Below the pieces are notes generated by a model. It saw nothing but the letters and a program-made list of their open reading frames with translations, was not told the origin of the DNA and searched no databases. A program made the position numbers and the translations under genes. Source: Otatea glauca (Eukaryota; Streptophyta; Magnoliopsida; Poales; Poaceae). From it: DNA of 64,000 nt. Below, piece by piece: positions 11,293 to 23,499 of this stretch. The first letter of the stretch is position 1. Every line of letters starts with the position of its first letter. Where the stretch lies: assembly GCA_036346275.1 (NCBI GenBank), contig JAYEVK010000171.1, positions 1 to 64,000 on the forward strand. The letters are read 5' to 3'.

Positions 11293-12790
11293 CAAGGATT
11301 CAAATTTCGTTTTCGGATAAAATATCGTTTGGGATCGGAATCTGAAATTTCGCCGAAATATAGGTATTTCGGACAAATCTCGTCCAAAATTCAAAACCAA
11401 AATTCAAATCTGGTTTGTTTGCTATCGAGAAAAAGCGAAATTCAGCGAAAATTCCCAAAATTTTAGCCGTTTTGCACTGACTAAAAAGTAGGTCAAACGA
11501 TGATGAAAAATTCTAAAATTTTTCTGGAGAGTCCTGACACATCATTGATGTTCCTATGAAAAAATTAAGATCATTATAAAGTCGGAGAAATTTTTAAAAA
11601 TTCAAACATTGTTACTGTCCTGATAAAACACTGGTCGGCAAGTTTGAACCAAATGAAAATTAGAATAAACGAGGTTAGAAAATTTTTACATTTTTTTGGA
11701 TGATCCTGACATGTCCATAATATTCTCATAAAATTTACAGATGATTATCAAATATTGTGAATTTTTAAAAATTCAGAAAGTGCTACTGTCCTATTAAAAG
11801 CCTTACCGGCAAACTTAAACAAAATAAAAAATACTTCAAACCACGTTATAAAATTTTTTAAAAAAATTTTGAATGGTCCTGATGTATCATTAATTTTTCA
11901 ATAAATTTTTAGATGATTATAAAGCTTCAAGGCTGTTCAAAATTATGCAGTGCTACGTCCGATAAAAGCACGATGATCGATACATAGATTTGTTTTAGCA
12001 GTAAAAAAAGGTTTAGAATTTTTGAAAATTTTACAGAAGGGTGATAAGGAAATTATTAAGATCTCATAAAAATTCTGAAGCATGATCACACTCCATTGAA
12101 TTTATAAAATTCTTACAAAGCATTGTACCATTTATATTCTTTCTCTTTTTGATTTTTGAAATATAACAAATGAAGTTCAATGCTTACATAGATTTGATTG
12201 AGCAAACAAAAGTTTAATTTTTTAAAACTTTATATAATGGTACTGAGAAAATTATTAAGCTCTTATAAAAATTTTGAATCATGATCACACTCGAGAAAAA
12301 TTATAAAATTACGATAAGGTTCTTGTCCCAATTATGTTCATTACGCTTTTGATATTTTAAAGATAACAGATGAAGTTAAATTATTTTCAAAAATTTTATT
12401 TATGATCCTACGCTACTAGATATACTACCATAAATTTATAAGATCATTATCAATCTTGTAAAAAATTATAAAATTACGACAATGTTTACTTAAAATTTTA
12501 AAATATCTCAAAATTCAGTTTTTCAACAAATTTTCATAGAAGATGACTATCGTAAGGGTTATTGGACCCAATCCGGTAGTATCCGGCCATAAAACATCAA
12601 AATCCGGTTTCAAATTCCAAAATTTCGGGCTATTTGGGTGAACTTTTGCAAGAAAAAAACGAAATTACTGTAGTAATTTAATTATTTTTTTCAGAATTTT
12701 TAATTTGCCCGGTAATTTGGATTTTGTGGTGGCCCGAAATATGAGATTTTGGCAAAATTTTGCCGGTTTTCGACAAAATTTTGATCCTTG
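11293..12790. mobile_element. hAT-like non-autonomous element, copy 1 (1498 bp)
   Basis: Starts CAAGGATTCAAATTTCG and ends CAAAATTTTGATCCTTG, an imperfect terminal inverted repeat. It is flanked by CATATACG (11285-11292) and GATATACG (12791-12798), 7 of 8 bases equal, fitting the 8-bp duplication of hAT elements. The interior is AT-rich, noncoding, and rich in CGAAATTT/AAATTTCG words. Its interior matches 14424-15879 in inverted orientation. Confidence 0.65.
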
Positions 12791-13564
12791 GATATACGTC
12801 ACAATGCTAAATTTTATAGTACTACTGGACCTCTTTCACAAGCAGCAGGTCCATTGCTAAATTTTTGGCACTTGGAATATTGACTATTGAGTCTAAAAAG
12901 AAAGGCAGATTCGGGTTGGTGGAGATTTGAGAAGCAATTCTAATATTGAGCTGCACAGATCTCTTGTTGAAAAGATGCATTTGATTTGAGTACGCATGGA
13001 CCTGTGTATAGGAGAAAGGAGTCCCAAAAGATATAATGGGTTAGGCTTGTCAAAATTGAGTAGGCTATTTGAAGAGCTTTCAAACGGTTGGGCTTGTTCT
13101 GTGGATGATCATCTGAAAGTCTCAAGTCTACGTTCCGAAACGGTGAAATTTCTGCCCGGCCCGACAGTTCAATTTCTGTAGGAATCGGAAAAATCTAATG
13201 TTTCAAACGGGGATCAAGAATTCTACGACTACGAGCATTATGTTTTCTATCGTTTTGGTTTCAACTTTGAGATACTATGTATATTTGAACTGATTTCTGT
13301 GCAATTCTTATAAAATGCATGTGAAATTTCTGCCTTCTAGTTAGGGCCTAATTGCCATCAAAAGTAAGTGTACTTACATGCCCAAACAACTACTACCGCA
13401 CGACAAAATCGGTTCATCTCCGTAATTAAGCTAGTAGTACTAGTTTGTTCGATGAAAGGACAGCCACTCATTTGGGCAAGATCTCGATTCAGAGTTTCAG
13501 ACACACGCACTGAAATCATTACTTTCCTCAAAACTTTTTTTTATTCATTTCTAGCTCTCTTCCA
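12791..13564. other. Intergenic sequence, nothing recognised
   Basis: Two 61-codon ORFs overlap on opposite strands near 12940-13181 but show no known domain or repeat partner in the window. Confidence 0.35.
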
Positions 13565-13760
13565 AATATAATTATAATAATAGCTTCATTCCCGATCGCA
13601 AAAACGCTATCAGGCGACACGTGTCATCTGTCACGCTTCCTACTACCGAAGCTTCCATGTCGCTTGCCAGCATTTCTGTAATCGGGATTATAGCTATTTT
13701 TATAATTATGCTCAGAATAAGTCTGGATTTGTAAAAAAAATTACCTACAAGAGTAGAAAA
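13565..13760. repeat. Dispersed TIR repeat family 'GGTAGGTGA', copy E (partial)
   Basis: GCGACACGTGTCATCTGTCA at 13614-13633 and the following CCTACTACCG match the left inner part of copies A and D. The right half is too diverged to place the end. Confidence 0.4.
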
Positions 13761-13784
13761 TTGAGGATTTCACATCATGCAGCG

Positions 13785-14112
13785 TTGTCCCTTTTGTGAA
13801 TTGTTCACTTATTTGGTCTCTCCCTTCTTCTTTTTTCAAAAATAACTTTCTTTAGATTTTTTTAATAAAAATAGCCTCTTCCACGTTACAGTGCCACAGA
13901 ATGCATCTTCCGTACAAAGTACTGCAGCATAGCATCTAGGCTTCATATGTTACTGTAGCACAGAAGGGTTAGGTGTCTCCCTTATTTTTTTGCGGTAGAG
14001 AAGGAAACTATTTTTATAACTTTTTATAATATAACTATTTTTAAAGAAAAAAACAGAGGGTAAAAACACGGAGAGACAGGGCAAATAAGTAAACAGTTCG
14101 CCTTTTGTTGGT
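13785..14112. mobile_element. MITE-like inverted-repeat element
   Basis: The left end (GAATTGTTCACTTATTT then TCTCTCCC) is repeated in reverse complement at the right end (GGAGAGACAGGGCAAATAAG then TAAACAGTTCGCC). The interior is A/T-rich. Target duplication not resolved, superfamily unknown. Confidence 0.45.
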
Positions 14113-14423
14113 CCTCCCCTACTCTTCTGCTGCATCCCTATCGGGATAGAGTATGCCGCCACTGGCAGGTCATACGCACGTACTGTACGAAGGAAAGGTT
14201 AGGCAAGGACGGAAATATTATCGTCGTGTGATGATTACGACTTGTTTGATCAGTCGCTCGATCGAGAGGAGAGGAGACAGCCTCTACCCCACTACCCCAG
14301 TAACCCCACGCATGAATTTAAGAGCTCACAGCCCACACGCCACAGTACGTAGATATGAAAAATTGAATCCCTAGCTAGCTAGCATTTAGATGGAGAACCT
14401 GTCAACCTGATTGATGTTCATCT

Positions 14424-15879
14424 CAAGGTTCAAAATCTCGCCGAAATTTTGCGAAATCTCGGTTTTGAACTTGGACAAAGATTTGAAATGCCAGCCAAAT
14501 TAAAAATTCAAAAAAAATAAATTGCTACAGTAATCTCGAAAAATCTCGGTGAGATCTTGTCATTTTTGATCGAAATTTGATGTTTGACCACCGGATTTGA
14601 CCGGAAATTGGTCAATAACCCTTAAGAAAGTCATCTTCTATGAAAATTTGTTGAAAAACCGAATTTTTGAGATATTTTTAAAAATTTTAGAAACACTGTT
14701 AGATTTTTATAAAATTATATGTGATTTATATTGATTTGAAAAATTTATGTTATCATCCTACGAAGTGTAAGATCATAAATAAAAATTTTAAAAATAATTA
14801 AACTTCAATTGTTATATTTAAAAAATCAAAAGCAGAATAAACATAATTGGGACGAAGAAATTGTCGAATTTTATAAATTTTCGTTTGTGATCATGATCCA
14901 AAATTTTTATGAAAGCTTAATAATTGACTCAGTACTATTATATAAAAATTTAAAAAAATTCAAATTTTTTTGTTTGCTCAATCAAATGTATGTATATATT
15001 GAACATCATTTGTTATATTTCAAAAATCAAAAACAGAGAACATAAATGGTACATTGTACTTGTAAGAATTTCATAAATTCACTAGAGTGTGATCATGATT
15101 CAAAATTTTTATGAGATCTTAAGAATTTCCTTATAACCCTTATTCAAAATTTTCAAAAAATTTGAACATTTTTTTTGCTTAAGTAAATCTATGTATTGAT
15201 CATTAGGCTTTTACGAGGACGTAGCACTCTCAGGATTTTTGAAACTTCTTGATGCTTGATCATCAGATGAAAATTTTATATAAACATTGATAATAAATCA
15301 GGACCATCCACAAAATTTTCTAACATGGTTTGTACCATTTTTCTTTTGGTTGAAGTTTGTCGGTAAAGCTTTTATCGAGATATTAGCTTTATCTGAATTT
15401 TTAAAATTCATTAAGTTTGATCATCACTTGGAAATTTTATGTGAATGTTAGTGATGCATAATAACCATACACAAAAAATTTCAAAAATTTCTAATGTGGT
15501 TTGTTTCATTTTTATTCGGTTCAAACTTGGAATACGTTTTATCGGAGCGGTAGTAATGTTTCAATTTTTAAAAATTCCTCCGATCTTATAATCATCTGAA
15601 ATTTTTATGAGAATATCACTGATATGTCAGTAACCTACAAAAAAAATCAAAATTTTTCGACGTCGTTTGATCTATTTTTCGTCCGGTGTAATTTTGCCAA
15701 GATCTCGGCAAAACCGGCCGAAATTTCGGTTTTCTCGGTAGAAAAAAATCTAAATTTAGATTTTTATTTTTGTATTTTGTCCGAAATTTCTAATTCTCAC
15801 TAAGATTTCGTTCTTCGGGTCATGGATAAGATTTGGAGCGAAATGATATTACTCGAAAGACGTGAAATCTCAGGACTAG
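14424..15879. mobile_element. hAT-like non-autonomous element, copy 2, inverted relative to copy 1
   Basis: Begins CAAGGTTCAAAATCTCGCCG, the same terminal repeat as copy 1. The interior matches the reverse complement of 11293-12790 over its whole length (for example the block near 14610-14690 against 12500-12570, and 15560-15760 against 11330-11660). The right end is worn: GAAATCTCAGGACTAG around 15864-15879 is the degenerate counterpart of the other terminus. The 8-bp flanks do not match well, so the end is approximate. Confidence 0.55.
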
Positions 15880-17559
15880 CTCGAGGTAGCCAGGGGCGTA
15901 GGCCCATACCCAACAGTGCCACGCTAATAAGTTGGAGGAAAGAGAAGAGAGATCGTCGTTTTTGGACGGTGATCAGCGCTGCGTGTGAACAAAGGCCAAC
16001 GCGGTGACGTATCTTGTTGTTGGAGTGGGGTTGCCGTTTCCAGACAGAATCACAGAAAACGCGTCGTCACACCGAGAGGTAGGCCTCCCTCTGCCCCACC
16101 TCGGCCAGACGTTGAGAAGCATTGGCTAAAACCCGGCCACCGTGGTGAGCGATGAGACTTGCACGTCGAGGAAGGGGAGACGGCGGAGATACGGCAAAGA
16201 CGGTGGATCATACTTGCACGACGCAATGGCTAGATCGTTTCGACTAGATCTTATCGAATCGGACTCCGTGGGTGAAGAGTGGATGGAGAGGAGTTGACGG
16301 CGGCGGAGATGGGAAACGGCGACGAGAGAGAGGTATAGGACACGTGCGAGCTTGGTTGGCTGGAGATGGGCTAAGGAGAGCTAGTTTAATATTGTATTGA
16401 GTATGACATGTGAGTTCAAAGATGAAAAAATATTAAATAAGAGATAAATTATTGGAGTAATCGTCTCTAACACTATTGATTGTCGATTGATTGTTTATAT
16501 AGCCACATACAGAGACAACCTAACAGACGAATAGGTGTACATGCCCTGATAAACAGTCTTGAGCTTCCATGTCATGCAGCTCCATGATCCATCCATATGC
16601 ACTGATATACAATGATACGCACATACATTTCCCTCAAATCAATTAGGAATGCCGTTGTTGTGACGATGTGACACTTCAGTTAAGATTCAGCGATGCACGT
16701 GGTTAGCTAAGGTGTTAGCACAAACAGGACATATATGCCGGTGACTAAGTGGTTCAGATGTCACTCGCATGCATTGATGCGTGTCACTGTGTGCACAGCT
16801 CCTGGTGAAGTCCTACTCTGCGGCTGATGCATGAACCTGGATCTAGAGGGCCTGAACACAGCCAGACTCGCAGGCTTTGGGCCCTAGCCAAGATAGAGAG
16901 AGAGAGAGAGTGGTCAGCTAAATGCCAATGACACAAAGGGCCCACGTTAAGGCTAGGGCCAGACGGATCCATCTAAGGCAAATGTACTTGCGTCTCATTG
17001 TGTCGATCCGACCGTTCGATCTGCCGATCCACGCTAGCTTCGAGAGAGTTGCGGACTTGTTGGGGACCCAACTGCAGGCGGCTGCAGCTGGAGGTGCATG
17101 GGACTAGACATGTAGACACAAGGACACCGCGTACATTACCCACATGGCTACCAACCTCTTGTGCAGTTGTGCGCCACAACTTGTCAACCAAAGTAGGTCT
17201 ATCCGGTCAACAGGATAGGGATTGTATGCAGTTGAGTCCCCGTTCAACCGCAAGACGAAAAAGCGTCGAGCGAGTTTTTTTTACGTAGTGAAACACTATA
17301 GCATATACTATAGAAATTTACTGTAGCTCACGGTTTTGGACGATCCGAACCGTTAATTCGCTGGATCGGACAACTCTGTTGAATAGGGACTGCTTAATAT
17401 GCAGTCTCCATTCAAACTGTATACAATCTCTGTCCTGCTCAGCAACGGTCGTGCTTTGTCTTGGAGTTAAATCCACTGCCTATAGCATAGGTCGTGCTTC
17501 GTACCTTGGGAGGCTTTGGACTATTTGATCCGCTTCCCCTTTTTTTCATCAATGGTTCT
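15880..17559. other. Intergenic sequence without recognised genes
   Basis: 15900-16400 is GC-richer and contains short ORFs with no known domain. 16894-16910 is a short GA tract. I see no element ends. Confidence 0.35.
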
Positions 17560-17673
17560 GTTCCGAAAAAAGAGAGTAAACTTATCCCTTTTTCAACACT
17601 GGAACCGGTGTATGATATGTATTATCTACCATACTCTTCTAACCATGACAGGTTGTTAGTATCGTAGCACCTC
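17560..17673. repeat. Dispersed TIR repeat family, copy B left half (split by gypsy insertion)
   Basis: TGATATGTATTATCTACCAT and then GTTAGTATCGTAGCACCTC match copy A (10185-10240), where CATCATAGCACCTC continues without a break into CGCTAGTGCAGCAC. Here the sequence is interrupted after ACCTC by the gypsy element and resumes at 32021. Confidence 0.65.
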
Positions 17674-18580
17674 TGACGAATACTTATAACAGGGGTACCC
17701 CAACGGCCCAAAGCGACGAGCCGTGCAATTTCAAGCACACTCAAGCCCAACAGCCGCTCCGACCCACTATCGGCCAAAGCACTGCAAGGCCACACAAGAC
17801 ACCCTTCCCGACCGACCGAGGAAGTGTCTCCACTCAAGCGGGGCTTAGGCCCCCCGCCGAGGCGGGACCCCGGCTCCGACCAGCAGAGCTCCCGACCCTC
17901 GCGTGGTCGGGATCCCTGACCGATCACGCCAAGACAACCCCGCCAAGGGCCGCGTGTCGAAGCCTCTACCGACCAACGACCACGCACTTACGAACGGGTC
18001 AATCAGTGACTATACAAGGCGGTGGCTCCTTCCTAGAAGGTTTAATGGTCGGCCAAGTCATGCTCGATCCATCAGTAGGTCACATACAATACGAAGACAC
18101 GCCCTCTCCCGAGGCAACACCCACGTCAGACGCAGCAACGTCAACACTCGTAAGGTTCGCAGAGGGCCGGTACGCCGTTTCCCGGGGAAATACCTAACCG
18201 CCCTGACCAACTAAGCTACCGACCCAGCATGGGCAAGACGGGCGATGACTAGTCAGCAGAGCGAAGGACCGAAGCTCCTAGTGTAGGTCATCTCGTCCTC
18301 TCCCAATTCTCGATGTAACACCCCCTTCCTTTCGTATAAAAGGGCGAGAACCCTCAGAAAGGAGGATCGCGATGGAAGCCATCTCGCTAAGCCATTAACA
18401 CCCTCGCTTGTAAACTTTGTGCAGTCATCTGTACTAAAGGGAATACAACGATACCACCTGGCGGAGTAGGACCTTCGGCCCAAACGGTATACATCTTGGA
18501 CTTCGAGTTTAACCATTGAGGAGTGGAAGCGCTGCCCTTAGACTTACAAATTTACTTGTCGGTGCTCAAAACGCCAAGCG
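17674..18580 (+). repeat. 5' LTR of the Tat gypsy element
   Basis: About 907 bp, matches 31099-32020 with many small indels and substitutions. The TATA box TATAAAAG is at 18335-18342, so transcription likely starts around 18365. The 3' end is blurred: the right copy ends GCCGACA, this one reads GCCAAGCG. Confidence 0.85.
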
Positions 18581-18581
18581 G

Positions 18582-18598
18582 TTGGCGCCAGTAGGGTC
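18582..18598 (+). other. Primer-binding site of the gypsy element
   Basis: TTGGCGCC directly follows the 5' LTR, the core seen in many plant Ty3/gypsy elements of the Tat clade, where a tRNA 3' end primes minus-strand DNA synthesis. Confidence 0.7.
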
Positions 18599-18885
18599 TT
18601 CGCGTCTTCATCACCATCTCGGATTCCGCTTGCTCCTCGATGGCATCTTCCACCGCGACGGCATGATCGCTGGCCGGGAGCAGATCCGCCGGCTCCTCAA
18701 CTTTGCCATCACCTCGGCGGGAGGGCTTACGCTCATCCGCGCCGCCATCGGAGGCCCGGCGCCCACAAAGCTCAGGCGCCATCTCCGGCGATTTCGCTAA
18801 GCTTCGGCAGGCGCTCTGCGAGTCCCAAAGCGGAGCCTAGGGAGCGCCCGCCACGTCTGGCGAAAGCTCCCGTGGGCCCAGGCAG

Positions 18886-20640
18886 GTGACCATGTCACCT
18901 CCTGCAGGCTCACGACTTGTGGCGATGGTGGCTACATGCGGCCTCTATCCTAACCTTTGGAAGACTCTTCCACCACGACTCCAGCTCGACGCGGAGTACC
19001 ACATGGCGCGCACTCGCGAGTGCAACATGGCGGGCACGGTCGATTTAATCATAACCCCCGCGGTTACGGGGGCCCCCATCCGGCGCACTGAGGCGCAGGA
19101 GGAGGAACACCAGCGCGAGCGTGCTGAATACGCTCAAGCTCGCCACGCCGAACTCCAGCGACAGCGCGAAGAGCTGGATAAGTGAAGGGCTGAGCTCAAC
19201 CAGCTCTAGGCTAACCTGGAGTAGGATGAGCCCGAGACCCGGCAGGTGCCCGGCGACACGCACGGACGCGCGCGACAGGTACACCGCAAGCTGGCGGAAG
19301 AATCCGACGGCCCTCAGTTCTTCCCCATGCAAGCGAGCGTGGCGCGGTGCGATCTTGCCGAGGCCTTACAGCCGGCCGACCCGGAGGCCAAGGCCACGTA
19401 CCAGAACCTCCGGGGGCTGGTGGAGCGTGCGGCCGTGCAACACATGCAGGCCTCCGGCTCCTACCGCTCCGGCGCCACCTCTGGCCACCGGGCCCGCACC
19501 GTCGCTCGAAGCCATTGGGTCCGACGGCGGCGCCACACCACGAACCACCCGGGCCTCGCGCACCCGCTGCGCCGGCGCCTCGGCGCCACGACGTTCGCGC
19601 CACCTCGGCGCGGAGAAAGCGGCGGAGGAGGCCGTCCACTCACGTATTGTGGGCGGCGGGCGCCACCGCCGCAGCTCAAGCCCGATGGTTCGGACCACGG
19701 GCTTTACGCGAGGATCCGTCGGCGGATTTCCCGCCCATTCGGCGCCACCAACATCGCCAAGTACATCGGGGCCACGAACCGGTGTCGGCTTGAAGACTAC
19801 CGGCTCAGCATGCGGGCGGGGAAGCGACGGATGATCTCTTCATCATCCAAGACCTCCCCATCTACCTTGCGGACTCGGCCGAGCTTGGCTCAGTACTTGC
19901 CCGCCAAAACTATCGAAGGCCGGGCGACTTGAAGACCCTCTTCGTCGGCAACTTCGTGGCACTTACAAGCGCCACAGCAACTCCTGGGACTGAAGGGCGC
20001 ATGGCGGCGGCCAGTGAAACCCTCGGGATTACATCCGGCGTTTTTTCGCCAATGCAACGAGCTCCCGACATCTCCGACGCCGATGTCGTGGGAGCATTCA
20101 TCTATGGCACCTCCTGCAAGGCCCTGGTGCACAAGCTGGGCTGTCTCAAGCCCAGGACCACCAAGGAGCTCCTCGACATCGCCACCAACCACGCCTCCGG
20201 CGAGGAGGTGGGGCTATCTTCGAAGGAGGAAAGGCCCAAGAACGGCCGGCGTCCAAATCGGATCCTTCCGACCGCTCCGACAAGCGAAAGCGGTATGGGA
20301 AACAGATCCGCGAGTCTCAAGTGGTCGCCATCGCCGCGCCGCCAAGCGGCGGAGTGCGATCGGCCGTCGCGCTGACCACCGAGAAATTGATGGACGGCCG
20401 TGCGAACCACGGGTTCCCGTTAAACATAAGTACCGGATGCGAAGTCACGAGGCACTTCTTTCCTGCGCCCCACGGCGGCGGGGCAAAGGAAAGAAGCGAC
20501 CACGGCCCCGGCCGTGGAGAAGAAGGCGAGCGGCGAGTTCCCGAACCCGACGGCCGCCTCATGATCTTTGGCGGACCGGCGTGCTACGCCGCAAGCGTCA
20601 GCTCAAACTCGCCACCGTGAGGTCCACACCGCCTCACTAG
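18886..20640 (+). pseudogene. Tat gypsy gag region, degenerate
   Basis: Structural capsid polyprotein region. The N-terminal part has a charged helical stretch (EEEHQRERAEYAQARHAELQ at about 19105-19165). The core capsid block is split over frames: GATNIAKYIGATNRCRLEDY near 19740-19800, then after frame changes DADVVGAFIYGTSCKALVHK (about 20075-20140) and LKPRTTKELLDIATNHASGE (about 20145-20205), typical of Ty3 Gag. No zinc knuckle is legible. At least three frame changes, so no full-length Gag from this copy as read. Confidence 0.75.
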
Positions 20641-20685
20641 CCGTCCCCAATACCTCCGGTGGTCGAGTTCCGGTCACCTTGATCG

Positions 20686-21318
20686 GTGATCACCCGACCA
20701 CATTCCCACACCGGAAGATACACGGTAGTCGACCCCATCGTAGGGAAGAAGCGCCTCACCAAGGTGCTCATGGATGGCGGCAGAAATTTCAACATCCTCT
20801 GCGTGGAGGCGCTCGGCGCCATGGGGATTCTCGCCGAGTCTCCGACCGAGCAAGGCCCCTTTCCACGGCGTCATCCCGGCGGCGAGCCCATCCGCTCGGG
20901 CGGTCGACTTGCCGTCACCTTTGGGGAACGTGGAATTTCATGCGAGACCCTCACTTTGAGGTTGTGGATTTCCGGCTCCTATCAAGCTATCTTGGGGCGG
21001 CCATGCTACGCCAAGTTCATGGCGATCCCATTCGCCTACCTCAAGCTGAAGATGCCCGGGCCACGAGGAGTCATCACCGTGGCATCATCTTTCCAGCTTG
21101 CCTACAACTGCGAGCGGAGCAGTTGCGAGCTTTCCTCGGCAGTCATCGCGTCTGCCGAGCTCAACAACCTCAGGAGGGAAGCCTCTGAGTCCGCCCCCGA
21201 GTCCAGCAAGTCGGGGGCGGGATCCTTCAAGTCCGCCGAGGACACGAAGAAGGTCGCAGTCGATCCCTGCGATTCGACCAAGACCGTGCGGGTCGGAACC
21301 ACGCTCCCCGTCAAATAG
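20686..21318 (+). pseudogene. Tat gypsy aspartic protease region
   Basis: TVVDPIVGKKRLTKVLMDGG carries the D-G-G signature of retrotransposon proteases in this clade (normally DGGS; here the next residue is Arg), followed by FNILCVEALGAMGI and the downstream SYQAILGRPCYAKFMAIPFA block. The segment is open over 210 codons. It would cut Gag-Pol into its parts. Confidence 0.75.
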
Positions 21319-21365
21319 GAAAGCGCGCTCGTCGGCTTCCTCCGCGCCAACAAAGACGTCTTCGC

Positions 21366-22736
21366 ATGGAGGTCCTCCGACATGCTAGGAATCCCAAGGG
21401 AAGTCGTCGAGCACTCCTTGAGCATCCGACCAGGCTCAAAACCGGTCGCCCAACGCCTACGCTGCTTCGACGAGGAGAGGCGCAGGATCATAGGGGAGGA
21501 GATCGCCAAGCTTTTGGTCATAGGGTTTATAAAGAGGTCCGCCACCCGAGTGGTGGCCAACCTCGCATTTGTAAAAAGAAAAATGGGCAATGGAGAATGT
21601 GTGCTGACTATACGAGTCTCAACAAGGCGTGCCCTAAAGACCCGTTCCCCTTGCCCCGCATCGACCAAGTCATCGACTCCACCGCGGAGTGTGAGTCTCT
21701 TTCTTTTCTGGATGCCTACTCAGGTTACCACCAGATAGCGCTGAAGGAGTCCGACTAGCTCGCGACTTCCTTCATCACGCCGTTCGGCTCGTTTTGCTAC
21801 GTTACAATGCCGTTCGGCCTAAAGAACGCGGGCGCTACATACCAGCGATGTATGCAAACGTGCTTCAACAACCAGATCGGACGCAACGTTGAGGCCTACG
21901 TTGACGACATCGTCGAGAAAACCAGGAATGTGCACGACCTCATTGCCGACCTGGAAGAAACCTTCACGAATCTTCGACGGTTCCGTATAAAGCTCAACCC
22001 CGAGAAATGCGTCTTCGGGGTCCCCAAAGGGAAGCTGCTCAGCTTCATCGTCTCCGAGCGAGGTATCGAGGCCAATCAGGAGAAGATCTCGGCGATCGCA
22101 AGGATGGGCCCGATTCCTAATCTCAAAGGGGTTCAGAGGCTAACAGGGTGCCTTGCCGCCTTGAGCCGTTTCGTGTCTCGTCTTGGCGAGCGCGGAATGC
22201 CGCTCTACAGGCTGCTTAAGAAATCCGACCGCTTCAGCTGGACCCAGGAAGCTCAGGAAGCCCTCACCCGCCTGAAGGCCTTCCTATCTTCACCTCCGAT
22301 CCTGGTCGCCCCGGCACCAGGCGAACCGCCGCTACTCTACATCGCCGCCACTGTTCAAGTCGTCAGTGCGGCCCTTGTGGCGGAACGAGCGGAGGAAGGC
22401 CATGAACTCAAGGTACAACGGCCAATCTATTTCATCAGCGAGGTTCTTTCCGAGTCAAGGCTCGATACCGCAGTGCGTGAAGTCGCTTCACGCGGTGTTC
22501 ATCGCCAAGAGAAAGCTCGCCCATTACGCCGACCAAAGACGCCATCACCGTGGTGACCACGTCCCGCTTCGGCGAGATCGTCCACAATCGCGACGCCTCG
22601 GGAGGATAGCCAAGTGGCGCCGAGCTCGCGGCCGCGGCATAACATACGTCCCTCGGACAACGATCAAGTCGCAGGCCCTCGCCGACCGTCGCCGAGTGGA
22701 CCAAGCCCAGCGCCACCGTAATTGAAGACCCCAGTC
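21366..22736 (+). pseudogene. Tat gypsy reverse transcriptase and RNase H
   Basis: The fingers region is split over two frames (21366-21758). MPFGLKNAGATYQRCMQTCF starts at 21807, the active site YVDD is at 21897-21908 and continues DIVEKTR. LNPEKCVFGV and the thumb/connection follow. The RNase H part includes PPILVAPAPGEPPLLYIAAT and RPIYFISEVLSESR. Stops at about 21756 and 22556 and frame changes disrupt it. Confidence 0.85.
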
Positions 22737-23100
22737 TTGGACAATGTACTTTGATGGGTCCTACACCAAGAACGGCGCGAGCGCGGAGTAAATCATCATT
22801 TCCCACTCGAACAAACTTCAATACGCCATCGAGTTGCTCTTCGACGCGACCAACAACATCGCCGAGTCACGAGGCTCGTCAACGGTCTCACGGATCGCTG
22901 CCGACCTCGGGCTCGCCGACTCTGCGTCATGGGGACTCCAAGCTTATCGTCGACCGGTCATGAAGGCTTCGAGCCCGAGGCGCCCGTATGGCTGCGTCTT
23001 TGTCGCCGGGAAGTGCGCAAGCTCGAGGAGCGGTTCAAGGGTTTGAGCTCCACCACGTTCTGAGACGCCACAACAAGGAGGCCGATTACCTAGCCAATCT
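22737..23100 (+). pseudogene. Second, archaeal-type RNase H (aRNH) of the Tat element
   Basis: TMYFDGSYTKNGASAE (from 22740) is the first-strand Asp motif of an additional RNase H; KLQYAIELLFDATNNIAE (about 22810-22866) and then ADSASWGLQ match its second half, over changed frames. A second RNase H between the retroviral-type RNase H and integrase is characteristic of the Tat clade. This domain is what makes the lineage call firm. Confidence 0.65.
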
Positions 23101-23499
23101 TGCCTCCAGCAGAGGGTCGATCCACCGGGATCTTCGTCTGCGACCTCCGCAACCTTCCATCCGGTGGACTCGGTGGTAAGCGGTCTCCGATTCACCTAGC
23201 ACGGTCACGGCCGACCGCGATCGGCCGGCGACTTGGCCGGGTCGAACGCAGCGTGCGCTGCCAGCCGAGTCCGATGGAGGAAGCTCTTCATCAACCGCTT
23301 GACGGACGGGGCGCTCCCTCGACCGACCGAGGGCGCGCCTCGCTCGGCGGGCAAAATCTTTCGTCTGGTCGGCCCGGACCTTTACAAGAGGAGTCCTCTG
23401 GGTCCTCCGGAGGTGCGTTCTGGCCGACCAAGGAAGCACCGCCGCCGATATCCATGGCGCGGTCTGCGGCCGCCATCCGCACCCGATCCTCGTTGGAAA

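Noticed and set aside
17622..17987. 121-codon minus-strand ORF
   Set aside because: It crosses the left border of the gypsy LTR, so it cannot be an old gene.
19121..19834. 237-codon plus-strand ORF in the gypsy gag region
   Set aside because: Thr/Arg/Pro-rich reading; the recognisable Gag blocks are in other frames.
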